Assembly (NCBI RefSeq): GCF_003946605.1
Contig: NZ_RHOQ01000004.1
Coordinates: 124,001-188,000 of the forward strand
From: Companilactobacillus baiquanensis
GTDB lineage: Bacteria; Bacillota; Bacilli; Lactobacillales; Lactobacillaceae
Length of the DNA stretch: 64,000 bases
Reading direction: 5' to 3'
The translations under genes were made by a program, and so were the position numbers. The notes beneath the pieces are model-generated. The model worked only from the letters and a program-made list of their open reading frames with translations, had not been told where the DNA came from and did not search any database. Positions within the stretch are counted from its first letter, which is position 1; each line of letters begins with the position of its first letter. This document shows positions 50,756-59,231 of the stretch, in pieces.

Positions 50756-52108
50756 TTACTTTGCTTTTGCTTCTTGTTCTTCTTTTTCCACTGCCATTTG
50801 AGCAACTAAGTTCAAATAATTGAATGGATTATCATAGTTTGGTTGAAATAGCATATCAACAAAGGCTAAGTCATCAATAGTATTTTCATTTTGAATACTT
50901 ATCGACAAAGCATTGGCCGATTGTGCGACTTCGTGTTTACTAAATAGCTGTGCACCTAAAATTTTTCTAGTATCCTTATCGTATACTAGATCGATCATTA
51001 ACATCTCGTTACTTGGCATAAACGTTGGACGATAATAATCATTATAAATAACGTGGTCAGCATTGAGACCGTCTTCTAGTGCATTTTTTAATGTTGCACC
51101 AGTAGATGCTAAAGTGTGTTCAAATAATTCTAATCCGGTTGAAGCTTGTGTACCCATATACTTTTGAATATCACCGAAGACATTCTTACCTGCTAATAGT
51201 CCTTGACGTACGGCATTAGTTGCCAAAGGTATATAAACGGGTTTTTGAGTAGGATTAAAGTTAACTGAGCAAGAATCTCCTGCGGCATAAATATCAGGAT
51301 CTGATGATTGAACATATTCATTAACGACAATTTCGTCATGTTCGCCCATTTTAACTTGTCCCTTTAACAAATCAGTATTCGCAATGAATCCAGTACATAC
51401 AATGATCAGATCTGCTTTATGTTCACCCTTATTTGTCTTGATAGTAATTTCATCACCATCTTCAAATCCAGAAACACGTTCGTCCAAAAATACATCAACG
51501 TAATGATCTCTTAAAAGACCAACTATCTTATCAGACATGGGTTTATCAATATAATGATTTAAAACTTGTTTTCCAGCATGAATTAACGTCACATTATGAA
51601 TTGTATTAGCATAACTTTCAGCTAATTCAACTCCAACATATCCACCACCAATAATAGCAATACTTTGGTAATTCTTGGCTGACTCATAGATTTGTTGAGC
51701 TTGTTCATAATTTTTGCATAATAAAATACGTGGATTATCAAAATTCTTTAACACAGGTGTATAAGTTTTTGATCCGGTAGTCATGATCAACTTATCATAA
51801 CTGTCTTCAAACTCTTCACCAGTTTCAAGATTTTTTACCACAAGGGTTTTCTTTTTTGAATCAATTTTTAGAACTTCGTGCTTCATCTTAACGTCGGCAC
51901 CATCTTGTTTCAATGTATCAGGATCAGCGTAGAACATATCTTCCAAACGATTTACAATTCTGCCTAAATATAGAGCGATACCACAAGACAAAAATGCAAT
52001 ATTATCTTCACGTTCATATACAGTAACGTCAGTTTCTGGATGATCTTTAAGAATTTGTTCCACAGCGGCTGTTCCAGAATGCGTACAACCAACTACTACA
52101 ACTTTCAA
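50756..52108 (-). CDS. nox: NADH oxidase (H2O-forming), copy 1
   Basis: This 450-residue flavoprotein reduces O2 to water with NADH. The redox-active single Cys is C42 (FLSCGIALYLG), the first FAD motif VVVGCTHSGTAAVEQ, the NAD motif IIGGGYVGVELAESYA and the second FAD motif IYAAGDSCSVNF. The start is TTG 52108 with SD GGGAGG 8 nt upstream. A very similar paralog lies at 54613-55965, with the same orientation and similar length. The two are separated by four genes, so they are dispersed and not tandem. Confidence 0.92.
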   Translation of the reverse strand: MKVVVVGCTHSGTAAVEQILKDHPETDVTVYEREDNIAFLSCGIALYLGRIVNRLEDMFYADPDTLKQDGADVKMKHEVLKIDSKKKTLVVKNLETGEEFEDSYDKLIMTTGSKTYTPVLKNFDNPRILLCKNYEQAQQIYESAKNYQSIAIIGGGYVGVELAESYANTIHNVTLIHAGKQVLNHYIDKPMSDKIVGLLRDHYVDVFLDERVSGFEDGDEITIKTNKGEHKADLIIVCTGFIANTDLLKGQVKMGEHDEIVVNEYVQSSDPDIYAAGDSCSVNFNPTQKPVYIPLATNAVRQGLLAGKNVFGDIQKYMGTQASTGLELFEHTLASTGATLKNALEDGLNADHVIYNDYYRPTFMPSNEMLMIDLVYDKDTRKILGAQLFSKHEVAQSANALSISIQNENTIDDLAFVDMLFQPNYDNPFNYLNLVAQMAVEKEEQEAKAK

Positions 52109-52271
52109 TGATAATACCTCCCATGCCTATTCAATGTATAGCTTACATCTTTTCATATCCAAATACTTATCATCATTTGCGAATATTCTTTTCATATAAT
52201 GAAGTAATATTTAATATGTCTTTCCATATAACTTTATCATATTCTAAAAATTTTTTTAATTATTAGATGCC

Positions 52272-53261
52272 TTAATTAAGAATTGTGCCAATATTTTGTA
52301 AAATTGCTTTCTTAACTATTTTATCTGCCACAATTATGTCTAAAACAGCTGTTCCAACCGTCTTAAAAATCGTTATATCCGAGTCACTTTTACGTCCTTT
52401 AATATCTTTATTAACTAATTGACCAAGTTCGCCATCAATATCTGATTTTTTTATAAGTGACTTTTCTAATGGTTGAATTATATCTCCCGCTTCAGATAAC
52501 ACACCATCTAATGTATCAAAAATTATTTTGTCAGCTTTCTTTAAAGCCGAAACCGGTATTTCACACATTTCTGGTGTATATGCTCCGATTCCATTGATGT
52601 GGGTACCCGGTTGAACTAAATCTCCATCAAAGGTTGCCTCTTTAGCAGTCGTCACACTAGTTATAATGTCAACTTTAGAAACCACTTTATTAGGATCATC
52701 GATATCAACAAAGTCAGCACTAAAACGATCTTTAAATTCTATTTCCGCTTTTTGACAAAAATCTTTGGCCCTCTTTTGATCTCGATCAAAAATATAAACT
52801 AATTCTAATTTTCTAACTGTAAGCATTGCCTCCAATTGTGTTAAGGCCTGACCTCCGGTACCAATCAAAAGTGCCGTCTTAGCATCTTCCTTAGCTAATA
52901 AATCAGTCGCAGCACCTTGAACAGCACCAGTTCTTAATTGAGTTAGATAAGTTCCATCAAGGATTGCATTAACGATCCCTGTTTTGGCATCTTGCGTGAT
53001 CATTGTGGCTGGTACACTTGGTAATCCTGATTTAGGGTTATCAGGATATACGGCAACGATCTTTAATCCTAAAGTAGGATCATCCCCACTCGTCGTTCCT
53101 GGCATATAAAGACTCTGCCCAAAACCATCGACGGATAAATTGGTTCTTAATGGAATGTCAGCTTTTCCATTAGAATATAGTTGCAAGGCTTTTTTGTCTT
53201 CAGTAATAGCCTCTTTCATACTCAAAACTTGTTTAATATCTTTAGCAGATAAGTAGCGCAT
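52272..53261 (-). CDS. Ornithine cyclodeaminase / mu-crystallin family protein
   Basis: This 329-residue NAD(P)-binding protein of the OCD family has IPLRTNLSV, LPSVPATMITQDAKTG, LDGTYLTQLRTGA, Rossmann GTGGQALTQLEAML, IITSVTTAKEATFDG and HINGIGAYTPEM. I chose ATG 53261 with SD GGAGGG; the frame extends 24 codons further without a site. Family members include ornithine cyclodeaminase, alanine dehydrogenase and imine reductases, and I cannot decide between them. It lies upstream of nox with a gap of 163 bp. Confidence 0.82.
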   Translation of the reverse strand: MRYLSAKDIKQVLSMKEAITEDKKALQLYSNGKADIPLRTNLSVDGFGQSLYMPGTTSGDDPTLGLKIVAVYPDNPKSGLPSVPATMITQDAKTGIVNAILDGTYLTQLRTGAVQGAATDLLAKEDAKTALLIGTGGQALTQLEAMLTVRKLELVYIFDRDQKRAKDFCQKAEIEFKDRFSADFVDIDDPNKVVSKVDIITSVTTAKEATFDGDLVQPGTHINGIGAYTPEMCEIPVSALKKADKIIFDTLDGVLSEAGDIIQPLEKSLIKKSDIDGELGQLVNKDIKGRKSDSDITIFKTVGTAVLDIIVADKIVKKAILQNIGTILN

Positions 53262-53404
53262 GTTTATCCCTCCAATGATTTCGATAAACGAAGTAATCGA
53301 TTTCATTATATCAACTAATCTATGGGATTGCATAAGAAGTCTCGATACTCTTCAATTATGTACCAATTTAAAGTAAAATTATTAAAAAGCTAGGAGATTA
53401 TGTC

Positions 53405-53836
53405 ATGATAGAAATAAAATATTCGAATAATTTGAACTCAAACATATACCAAGATGATTTAATGATCCGTAAGAAAGTTTTTGTGGATGAACAAAAAGTT
53501 CCTGCTTCTTTAGAAGTCGATAAAATGGAAAAAGTTTGCATATATGCTACTCTGTATATTGACGAACAACCTGCTGCCACCGCTCGATATTTTCCAACAG
53601 ATGATAATGGAATCCATATTCAGAGAGTGGCAGTTTTAAAAAAGTATCGTAAGCAAGGACTAGCTTCTTTATTATTAAAAGATATTTTTAAGCAAGTAAA
53701 AAAAGATTACCAATATATTATTTTAGGGGCACAAGATCAAGCACAAAATTTCTATAAAAAATTAGGATTTAAAGTGATAAGTGATCAATACGTCGATGCT
53801 GGAATCTTGCATCATGACATGCGTTTGGATTTATAA
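53405..53836 (+). CDS. GNAT family N-acetyltransferase
   Basis: This 143-residue acetyl-CoA-dependent acetyltransferase has a GNAT fold: the N-terminal RKKVFVDEQKVP block typical of the ElaA/YjcF-like subgroup, acetyl-CoA loop VAVLKKYRKQGLASLLL (motif A, RKQGLA) and AQNFYKKLGF near the end. Substrate is unknown. SD AGGAG lies 10 nt before ATG 53405. The EAL-domain gene follows after 29 bp and may be co-transcribed. Confidence 0.85.
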   Translation: MIEIKYSNNLNSNIYQDDLMIRKKVFVDEQKVPASLEVDKMEKVCIYATLYIDEQPAATARYFPTDDNGIHIQRVAVLKKYRKQGLASLLLKDIFKQVKKDYQYIILGAQDQAQNFYKKLGFKVISDQYVDAGILHHDMRLDL

Positions 53837-53865
53837 TATAGGTATTATCAGACTAGGGGATTACT

Positions 53866-54540
53866 ATGTACAGATATTTTATTCAACCACAGCTAAATAA
53901 ATATAATAATACTTTGATCGGGTATGAGTTATTAATGAAACGAAATACTCCTGAAGGCTGGCGTCCCCCGCTGCATTTTTCGGACATCCCTTCACATACT
54001 TTGGCGGAAGTATTAATAGCAACTACCAAATTATTATCACTAAAGATCGGTTCGGTATCGGTCAATCTTAATCGAACTCAATTAATGGATCCGGAAGTTA
54101 GAAAAGCAATCATTCTTTCGCAAAGTCAATTACGACCATTAAAATTGGTCGTAGAGCTGACTGAAGAAACCGGCAATGAACAGTGGAGTAATGAGCAATT
54201 AATTCCCTTGATCGAACAATTCAAAGACTATGGTATGGACTTCAGTCTTGATGATGTCGGTACTGGGGAAAATAAGTTGGAACAAATCAAATCACTAGTT
54301 CCACTTGCTAATGAAATGAAATTTGCGATTCAAAATTTTTCAGAGAAATTACGCGATCCTGATATTGAGAGCAAAGTTATCTTTTGGCGTGACTATACGA
54401 ACAAACATAATCTACGCTTTATCCTAGAAGGAATCGAAGATAAAAATGATGACCGTTTAGCTGACTCTTTAGACATTGATCTTAGACAGGGATATTTTTA
54501 TGGTCGGCCACATCTTTTAAAATTAGATGGAGACGAATAA
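53866..54540 (+). CDS. EAL-domain protein, putative cyclic-di-GMP phosphodiesterase
   Basis: This 224-residue stand-alone EAL domain would hydrolyse c-di-GMP to pGpG. The name motif reads ELL (E21), and the other metal and catalytic positions appear kept: N67 or N69 (VNLNR), E97 (VELTEE), D129-D130 in LDDVGTGE, K152, E188 (LEGIED) and Q208 (RQGYFYGRP). It has no sensor or membrane part. A GGDEF protein lies 1.6 kb away, so a synthesis and breakdown pair exists locally. Activity remains to be shown, since several loops are shorter than in typical EAL enzymes. Confidence 0.8.
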   Translation: MYRYFIQPQLNKYNNTLIGYELLMKRNTPEGWRPPLHFSDIPSHTLAEVLIATTKLLSLKIGSVSVNLNRTQLMDPEVRKAIILSQSQLRPLKLVVELTEETGNEQWSNEQLIPLIEQFKDYGMDFSLDDVGTGENKLEQIKSLVPLANEMKFAIQNFSEKLRDPDIESKVIFWRDYTNKHNLRFILEGIEDKNDDRLADSLDIDLRQGYFYGRPHLLKLDGDE

Positions 54541-54561
54541 TATTTATCTTTTTATCATTAA

Positions 54562-54605
54562 AAAAACTAGCCCAGTAATCTCATCGGATTACTGGGCTAG
54601 TTTTT
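54562..54605. terminator. Bidirectional terminator (GTAATC-core type)
   Basis: The perfect 19-bp stem (54562-54580 with 54587-54605) has core CCCAGTAATC/GATTACTGGG and A/T-tracts on both sides. It separates the EAL gene and the convergent nox copy 2. Confidence 0.9.
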
Positions 54606-54612
54606 CTATACA

Positions 54613-55965
54613 TTATTTTTTATCAGTTCGTTTTCTTTCTTTATCAACTGCCATTTGACCTACTAAGTTCAAATAGTTAAATGGGTTATCATAATTAGGC
54701 TGAAATAACATATCAATAAATGATAGATCATCAATCGTATTATTATTTTGGATACAGACTGAGATAGTATTAGCCGATTGAGCTACTTCGTGTTTACTAA
54801 AGAATTGAGCCCCTAGTATTTTACGAGTATCTCTATCATAAACTAATCTGATCGTTAGCATATCCGTTGTTGGCATATAATCTGGACGATAATAGTCATG
54901 ATAAACAACATAATCAGCATTAAAATCATGTTCCAGTGCATTAGTTAACGTCAATCCAGTAGATGCAACTGTATAACCAAACAATTCCATTCCTGAAGTG
55001 GCTTGTGTTCCCATATACTTTTGAATATTGCCAAAAATATTGATCCCAGCAAGAGCTCCTTGTCTGATAGCATTTGTTGCTAAAGGCATATATGCTGGTT
55101 TGCCTGTTGGGTTAAAGTTAACTGTACATGCATCACCTGCAGCATAAATATCAGGATCAGATGTTTGTACATAGTCATTAATAACGATCGCACCATGACG
55201 ATCCATCTCAACTTGTCCACGCAAAAGATCGGTATTAGCGATAAAACCAGTACAGACGATAACTAGATCCGCTTTATGGTCTTCTTCACTAGTTTCAATA
55301 ACTACCTGGTCATCTCCACTAAAGCCGTTTACATGCTCATTTAAGAAGACGTTGACCCCATGTTCTTTTAGTAATTTTACAACATTTTCTGACATCTCTG
55401 GATCTAAGTAATGATTTAATACTTGGTTATTTGATTGTATTAAAGTAACTTCATGATCTGTATTAGCATAGCTTTCTGCTAATTCAACACCAATATAACC
55501 AGCTCCGACAATAGCGATGTGTTTATTATCCTTAGCCGTTTCATAAATTGCTTTAGCTTGTGCATAACTTTTACACATCAAGATCTTAGAGTTATCTATT
55601 CCCATGATAGGTGGGACTTGAACATAAGAGCCAGAAGTCATGATCAATTTGTCGTAAGAATCTTCAAAAACATCATGTGTCTCTAAATTTTCACACATAA
55701 TTTTTTTATTCTTAGAATCGATCTTTAAAACATCATGTTTCATACAAACTTTGGCACCCAATTTTTCCAGTGTTTCAGGGTCAGCGTAAAACATATCTTC
55801 CAATCTTTTAACTCTTCGGCCTAAATACAAGGCTATTCCACAAGATAAAAAGGAAATATTATCGTCACGCTCATAAACTGTAACTTCTGTTCCGGGATGA
55901 TCTTTTAAAATCTGATCAACAGCAGCCGTTCCTGCATGTGTACAACCAACTACTATAACTTTCAT
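54613..55965 (-). CDS. nox: NADH oxidase (H2O-forming), copy 2
   Basis: This 450-residue paralog of the protein at 50756 shares long identical stretches, for example FLSCGIALYLGR with C42, RLEDMFYADP and DYYRP. All FAD and NAD motifs are intact (VVGCTHAGTAAVDQ, VGAGYIGVELAESYA, IYAAGDACTVNF). The start is ATG with SD GGAGG. Differences concentrate in the surface and the C-terminal tail (KERKRTDKK). Two copies may serve different oxygen levels or have different control. Confidence 0.92.
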   Translation of the reverse strand: MKVIVVGCTHAGTAAVDQILKDHPGTEVTVYERDDNISFLSCGIALYLGRRVKRLEDMFYADPETLEKLGAKVCMKHDVLKIDSKNKKIMCENLETHDVFEDSYDKLIMTSGSYVQVPPIMGIDNSKILMCKSYAQAKAIYETAKDNKHIAIVGAGYIGVELAESYANTDHEVTLIQSNNQVLNHYLDPEMSENVVKLLKEHGVNVFLNEHVNGFSGDDQVVIETSEEDHKADLVIVCTGFIANTDLLRGQVEMDRHGAIVINDYVQTSDPDIYAAGDACTVNFNPTGKPAYMPLATNAIRQGALAGINIFGNIQKYMGTQATSGMELFGYTVASTGLTLTNALEHDFNADYVVYHDYYRPDYMPTTDMLTIRLVYDRDTRKILGAQFFSKHEVAQSANTISVCIQNNNTIDDLSFIDMLFQPNYDNPFNYLNLVGQMAVDKERKRTDKK

Positions 55966-56139
55966 AATAATACCTCCAATACGTACTCCATTTTACTATA
56001 TAAACAAGATATATTTAAATTTCAATCATATTTTTTATATAATTTCACAAAAAAATTACATTTTAGTGTTAATGTGTTAAGTAGATATCATTATATGATA
56101 CTCGTTTTTAGAAAATAAATCTCGATCTAGAGGTGAAGG

Positions 56140-57336
56140 ATGTCACTTAATAACATTACTGGTTTCCAATCACTTTTAAGTGTCGACGGGAATATCAACG
56201 CAATAATCATTGGATTAATTACTGTGGGACTGATCACGATTATCACAGTATCCGCTTACTCATTTGAAAATATAATAAATAATACTGATAAAAAATCCGT
56301 TAAGATTGCTCTGCAAATAACCGAGGGGGTTATTTTGGCAGTGTGTATGATTTTAGTTCAGCATATTTTCAAGGCTTTAAACTCTGGGGATACGCGTAGT
56401 TGGTTTTATGCAACCACGCAATTAACATTATTACTGTACAGTCTTTATACCATGCAAAATTATGTAATTGAATTTATGAACATTGCAATGCCTATTTACG
56501 TCTTTGGACACCATCTCATACATGGAGACAATAACTATTTATTACTATTTGTAATTCTTACTATTTTATTGGCTATAACAGTTAATTATATTTCAAGGAA
56601 CACTAATCAATTACTAAATTCAGAGTGGAAATACATAATTCTACAAGTAATATATGGTGCGATCTGGTGGGTCATCATTTGGTCATTCCATCGTTTTACA
56701 CTATATTACACGGTAAGCATGCTTGTTGGATTTATTATTTACATGTCGATCATTCGATATATTGCTAAATGGATCAGAGATTCATTCAACAATTACAATG
56801 CATTATCAGAAAAAGTTAACTACGATGAATTAACTGGTATTAGAAATCGTGCAAACTTTGATGATGTATCTAGAGAGGTCTTTAAAGTTTATAGTAAAGA
56901 TCATGAAGTTCCTTTAACCATGGCTATGTTTGATATCGATCATTTTAAAATTTTCAACGATAATTATGGTCATGCAGCTGGTGATATGGTTTTAAGACAT
57001 GTTGCCACGTTATTTGAAAAAGAACTGTTTAAAAAGACTAGTCGTGGACAAATTTTCCGCTTTGGTGGTGAAGAGTTTGTAATTATCTTTAGAGGTACCA
57101 CTTCAGAAGAGGCCACAACTGTTATCCAAGAAATACGTAATGACTTGATCAATGACCCAGTAGAATACGAAGGACAGGAGTTGAATATTCGCATATCATT
57201 AGGTGTATCATCGCTACAACCATCTGATAATAATGCGAGTGATCTATTCAATCGTGTTGATAAATACTTATACGAATCTAAAAATCAAGGTCGTGATAGA
57301 ATTACTGTTGAAGATAAAACTATTGTTTTCAACTAA
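56140..57336 (+). CDS. Membrane-bound GGDEF diguanylate cyclase
   Basis: This 398-residue protein has an N-terminal membrane domain of about six or seven helices (residues 20-220), a short helical linker and a C-terminal GGDEF domain (about 233-392). Signature FGGEEF (309-313 for GGEEF), DELTGIRNRANFD and FDIDHFKIFNDNYGHAAGD indicate an active cyclase making c-di-GMP from GTP. The RxxD inhibitory site that should lie just before GGEEF is replaced by TSRG, so product feedback seems absent. SD GAGGTGAAGG is present. The sensory signal for the membrane part is unknown. Confidence 0.9.
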   Translation: MSLNNITGFQSLLSVDGNINAIIIGLITVGLITIITVSAYSFENIINNTDKKSVKIALQITEGVILAVCMILVQHIFKALNSGDTRSWFYATTQLTLLLYSLYTMQNYVIEFMNIAMPIYVFGHHLIHGDNNYLLLFVILTILLAITVNYISRNTNQLLNSEWKYIILQVIYGAIWWVIIWSFHRFTLYYTVSMLVGFIIYMSIIRYIAKWIRDSFNNYNALSEKVNYDELTGIRNRANFDDVSREVFKVYSKDHEVPLTMAMFDIDHFKIFNDNYGHAAGDMVLRHVATLFEKELFKKTSRGQIFRFGGEEFVIIFRGTTSEEATTVIQEIRNDLINDPVEYEGQELNIRISLGVSSLQPSDNNASDLFNRVDKYLYESKNQGRDRITVEDKTIVFN

Positions 57337-57338
57337 AC

Positions 57339-57385
57339 AAATAGCGTGAGAACATGACAATTAAGCCATGATCTCACGCTATTTT
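57339..57385 (+). terminator. Terminator of GGDEF gene
   Basis: AAATAGCGTGAGA (57339-57351) with TCTCACGCTATTTT (57372-57385), with an inner CATG/CATG pair. Confidence 0.8.
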
Positions 57386-57425
57386 AGTCCTCCCACAAAA
57401 TTTTTAATAAATATGCAGCATAATC

Positions 57426-57539
57426 GTGTGTCGAAACATAGCTTTCTCCGCTTAAAACACATAAACCCGGTAATCCAAAATCGGATTACCGAGTTTATGC
57501 GCCTTAATGCTCGAAAGCTAACCATGTTTCTTTACACAC
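57426..57539. repeat. Long imperfect inverted repeat (114 bp)
   Basis: Successive paired blocks are GTGTGT/ACACAC, GAAACAT/ATGTTTC, AGCTTTC/GAAAGCT, GCTTAA/TTAATGC and, at the tip, a 17-bp helix with GGTAATCC/GGATTACC. No coding potential fits it. It occupies the gap between the GGDEF gene and the YczE cluster. The tip belongs to the GTAATC-core hairpins. Confidence 0.65.
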
Positions 57540-57545
57540 TCCCAC

Positions 57546-57571
57546 AAAAAAAGATGAGATACTATCTCATC
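57546..57571 (-). terminator. Terminator of YczE cluster
   Basis: GATGAGA with TCTCATC (57553-57571); on the minus strand it is followed by seven T. It is the first one downstream of the leftward YczE-like genes. Confidence 0.75.
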
Positions 57572-57728
57572 TCCGGGAAGGATCAGTTGTTTTATATCCT
57601 GATGGTCCTAGGTGTAATAGTACCCCATCTAAAAATCATTCTCAATAGTTTCATAACTTTTTATAATAACTCGACTTATCTTAAATGTATTTAACTTTAC
57701 TTTTTTTTAAATGAAAATTAACTATAAT

Positions 57729-58385
57729 TTAAAGATTGTAATGATGCTTTAATGATGGAATAACTAGTTTGTCCATTCTTCCAATAATATACCCCTGGAA
57801 GAAGATTGCTAAAACCGTTCCGATTCCCACTGCATAAATTTTTCCACTGACTAAATAACAGATGATCATAATAATTATTGGTGGAGAATAACTAACTAAT
57901 TGTCCCCATCCTGCTGATCCGTGGAGATATTTGAATCGTAATAAATAAGCAAGTTCATCGTTAGGATGCTGAATAATATTACAACGCTGATAAATTGAAA
58001 CCGCCATAGAAACTCCCAATAAACCAATAACATCGATCAATATTCGCCAGAACATCCCCATTTGTTCCAAATGAAGCGGTATATATAATTTAGTAAAAAA
58101 TCCTACTAAATAACTAAAAGGCAATGAAAATAAAATATTAGAAATAAAAATATGCCCACCAATTTTCCCTAAAAGAATTTGATTTGTAATTGCTACTAAA
58201 ATCGCGTAAATAAATAATGTCGTTCCATAATCCACCTTGATCAGATTAGATATATTTACCCCTGATGCCATCCAAACTGCACTACCAACATTACTATCGA
58301 TCATTAGTGCATTTGAAGCCGCATTAAATATAATGGAGAATGCCAAATACAACATTCTCTTTTTAAAATCCCCTTTTGATTGCAC
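57729..58385 (-). CDS. YczE/YitT-like membrane protein, paralog A
   Basis: This 218-residue protein has five or so membrane helices: SNALMIDSNVGSAVWMASGVNISNL, FIYAILVAITNQILLG, LVGFFTKLYIPLH and a conserved IQHPNDELAYLLRFKYLHGSAGWGQ loop. It resembles the YczE/YitT integral membrane proteins, whose transport role is not known. The start is GTG with SD AGAGGG. It is the most downstream of three tandem paralogs, and a terminator-like hairpin (58409-58434) lies just before its SD. Confidence 0.8.
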   Translation of the reverse strand: MQSKGDFKKRMLYLAFSIIFNAASNALMIDSNVGSAVWMASGVNISNLIKVDYGTTLFIYAILVAITNQILLGKIGGHIFISNILFSLPFSYLVGFFTKLYIPLHLEQMGMFWRILIDVIGLLGVSMAVSIYQRCNIIQHPNDELAYLLRFKYLHGSAGWGQLVSYSPPIIIMIICYLVSGKIYAVGIGTVLAIFFQGYIIGRMDKLVIPSLKHHYNL

Positions 58386-58402
58386 GTATCCACCCTCTTG
58401 AT

Positions 58403-58449
58403 AAAAATAAGCAGTCGAAATTTTCCGACTGCTTATGAAAACGTTTGTA
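58403..58449 (-). promoter_or_regulatory. Leader of paralog A: cre-like block plus terminator hairpin
   Basis: On the minus strand a TATAAT box (around 58461) is followed by AAACGTTTTCAT (cre-like), then AAGCAGTCG/CGACTGCTT and a T-rich tail directly before the SD. The same order is found before paralogs B and C. Confidence 0.55.
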
Positions 58450-58468
58450 TTTTGTATTATATCATTTT

Positions 58469-59125
58469 CTAAAGATTATAATGATGCTTTAATGACGGAA
58501 TAACTATAAAATCCGCTTTACCGATCATATAGCCTTGGAAGAAGATTGCCAGAATAGTTCCTATACCAACTGAATAAACTTTTCCAGTAATAAAATAACA
58601 AATAATCATGATCGTTACTGGTGGTAAATAACTGAATACTTGTCCCCAGCCTGCTGATCCGTGTAAATACTTGAATCGTAAAATGTAGGCTAATTCATCA
58701 TTGGGATGCTGAATAATATTGCAGCGCTGATAAATAGAAGCACCAATAGAGACACCTAAAAGTCCTATAATATCAATTATCACTTGCCAAAATAATCCTA
58801 ACCTCTCAATATGCAACGGCAAATACAATTTTGTAAAAAAACCCATCAAATAGCTAAATGGTACTGAAAAAAGTAAATTTGAAATAAACACATGAGCATC
58901 AAATTTCTTTAATAACAATTGATTTACTACAGAGACAATGACCGCATAGAAAAATAGTGTTGTCCCATAATCAACCTTTATCAAATTAGAAATATTAACT
59001 CCTGATGCCATCCAAACTGCACTACCAACATTACTATCGACCATCAACGCATTAGCTGCCGCAATAAATACGATTGCAAATGCTAAATATCCCAATCTTC
59101 TTTTAAAGTCGCTCTTTGCTTCCAA
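58469..59125 (-). CDS. YczE/YitT-like membrane protein, paralog B
   Basis: This 218-residue close paralog of A has the shared core VDSNVGSAVWMASGVNISNLIKVDYGTT-like region, LMGFFTKLYLPLH and the IQHPNDELAYILRFKYLHGSAGWGQ loop (the longest identical region among the three). The start is TTG, five bases after AGAGGGTG. Substitutions against A are mostly conservative membrane changes, so both copies appear under selection. Gaps of 83 and 106 bp separate it from its neighbours, each with a hairpin and a cre-like block. Confidence 0.8.
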   Translation of the reverse strand: MEAKSDFKRRLGYLAFAIVFIAAANALMVDSNVGSAVWMASGVNISNLIKVDYGTTLFFYAVIVSVVNQLLLKKFDAHVFISNLLFSVPFSYLMGFFTKLYLPLHIERLGLFWQVIIDIIGLLGVSIGASIYQRCNIIQHPNDELAYILRFKYLHGSAGWGQVFSYLPPVTIMIICYFITGKVYSVGIGTILAIFFQGYMIGKADFIVIPSLKHHYNL

Positions 59126-59160
59126 GATTACACCCTCTTAATAAGTCTAATTTACCCGAA

Positions 59161-59208
59161 AAAAAAACGACCGGCAAACATTCCAGTCATTTATGTAAGC
59201 GTTTTACA
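59161..59208 (-). promoter_or_regulatory. Leader of paralog B: cre-like block plus terminator hairpin
   Basis: TGTAAGCGTTTTACA (59194-59208) resembles cre. On the minus strand it is followed by ATGACTGG/CCGGTCGT and nine T, about 25 nt before the SD. Confidence 0.55.
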
Positions 59209-59231
59209 CAATAGCAGTATAGATGATACTT

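Noticed and set aside
57368-57694. 108-codon plus-strand ORF after the GGDEF gene
   Set aside because: It starts inside a terminator, runs through a 114-bp inverted repeat and a second terminator, has no SD, and the protein has no recognisable pattern.
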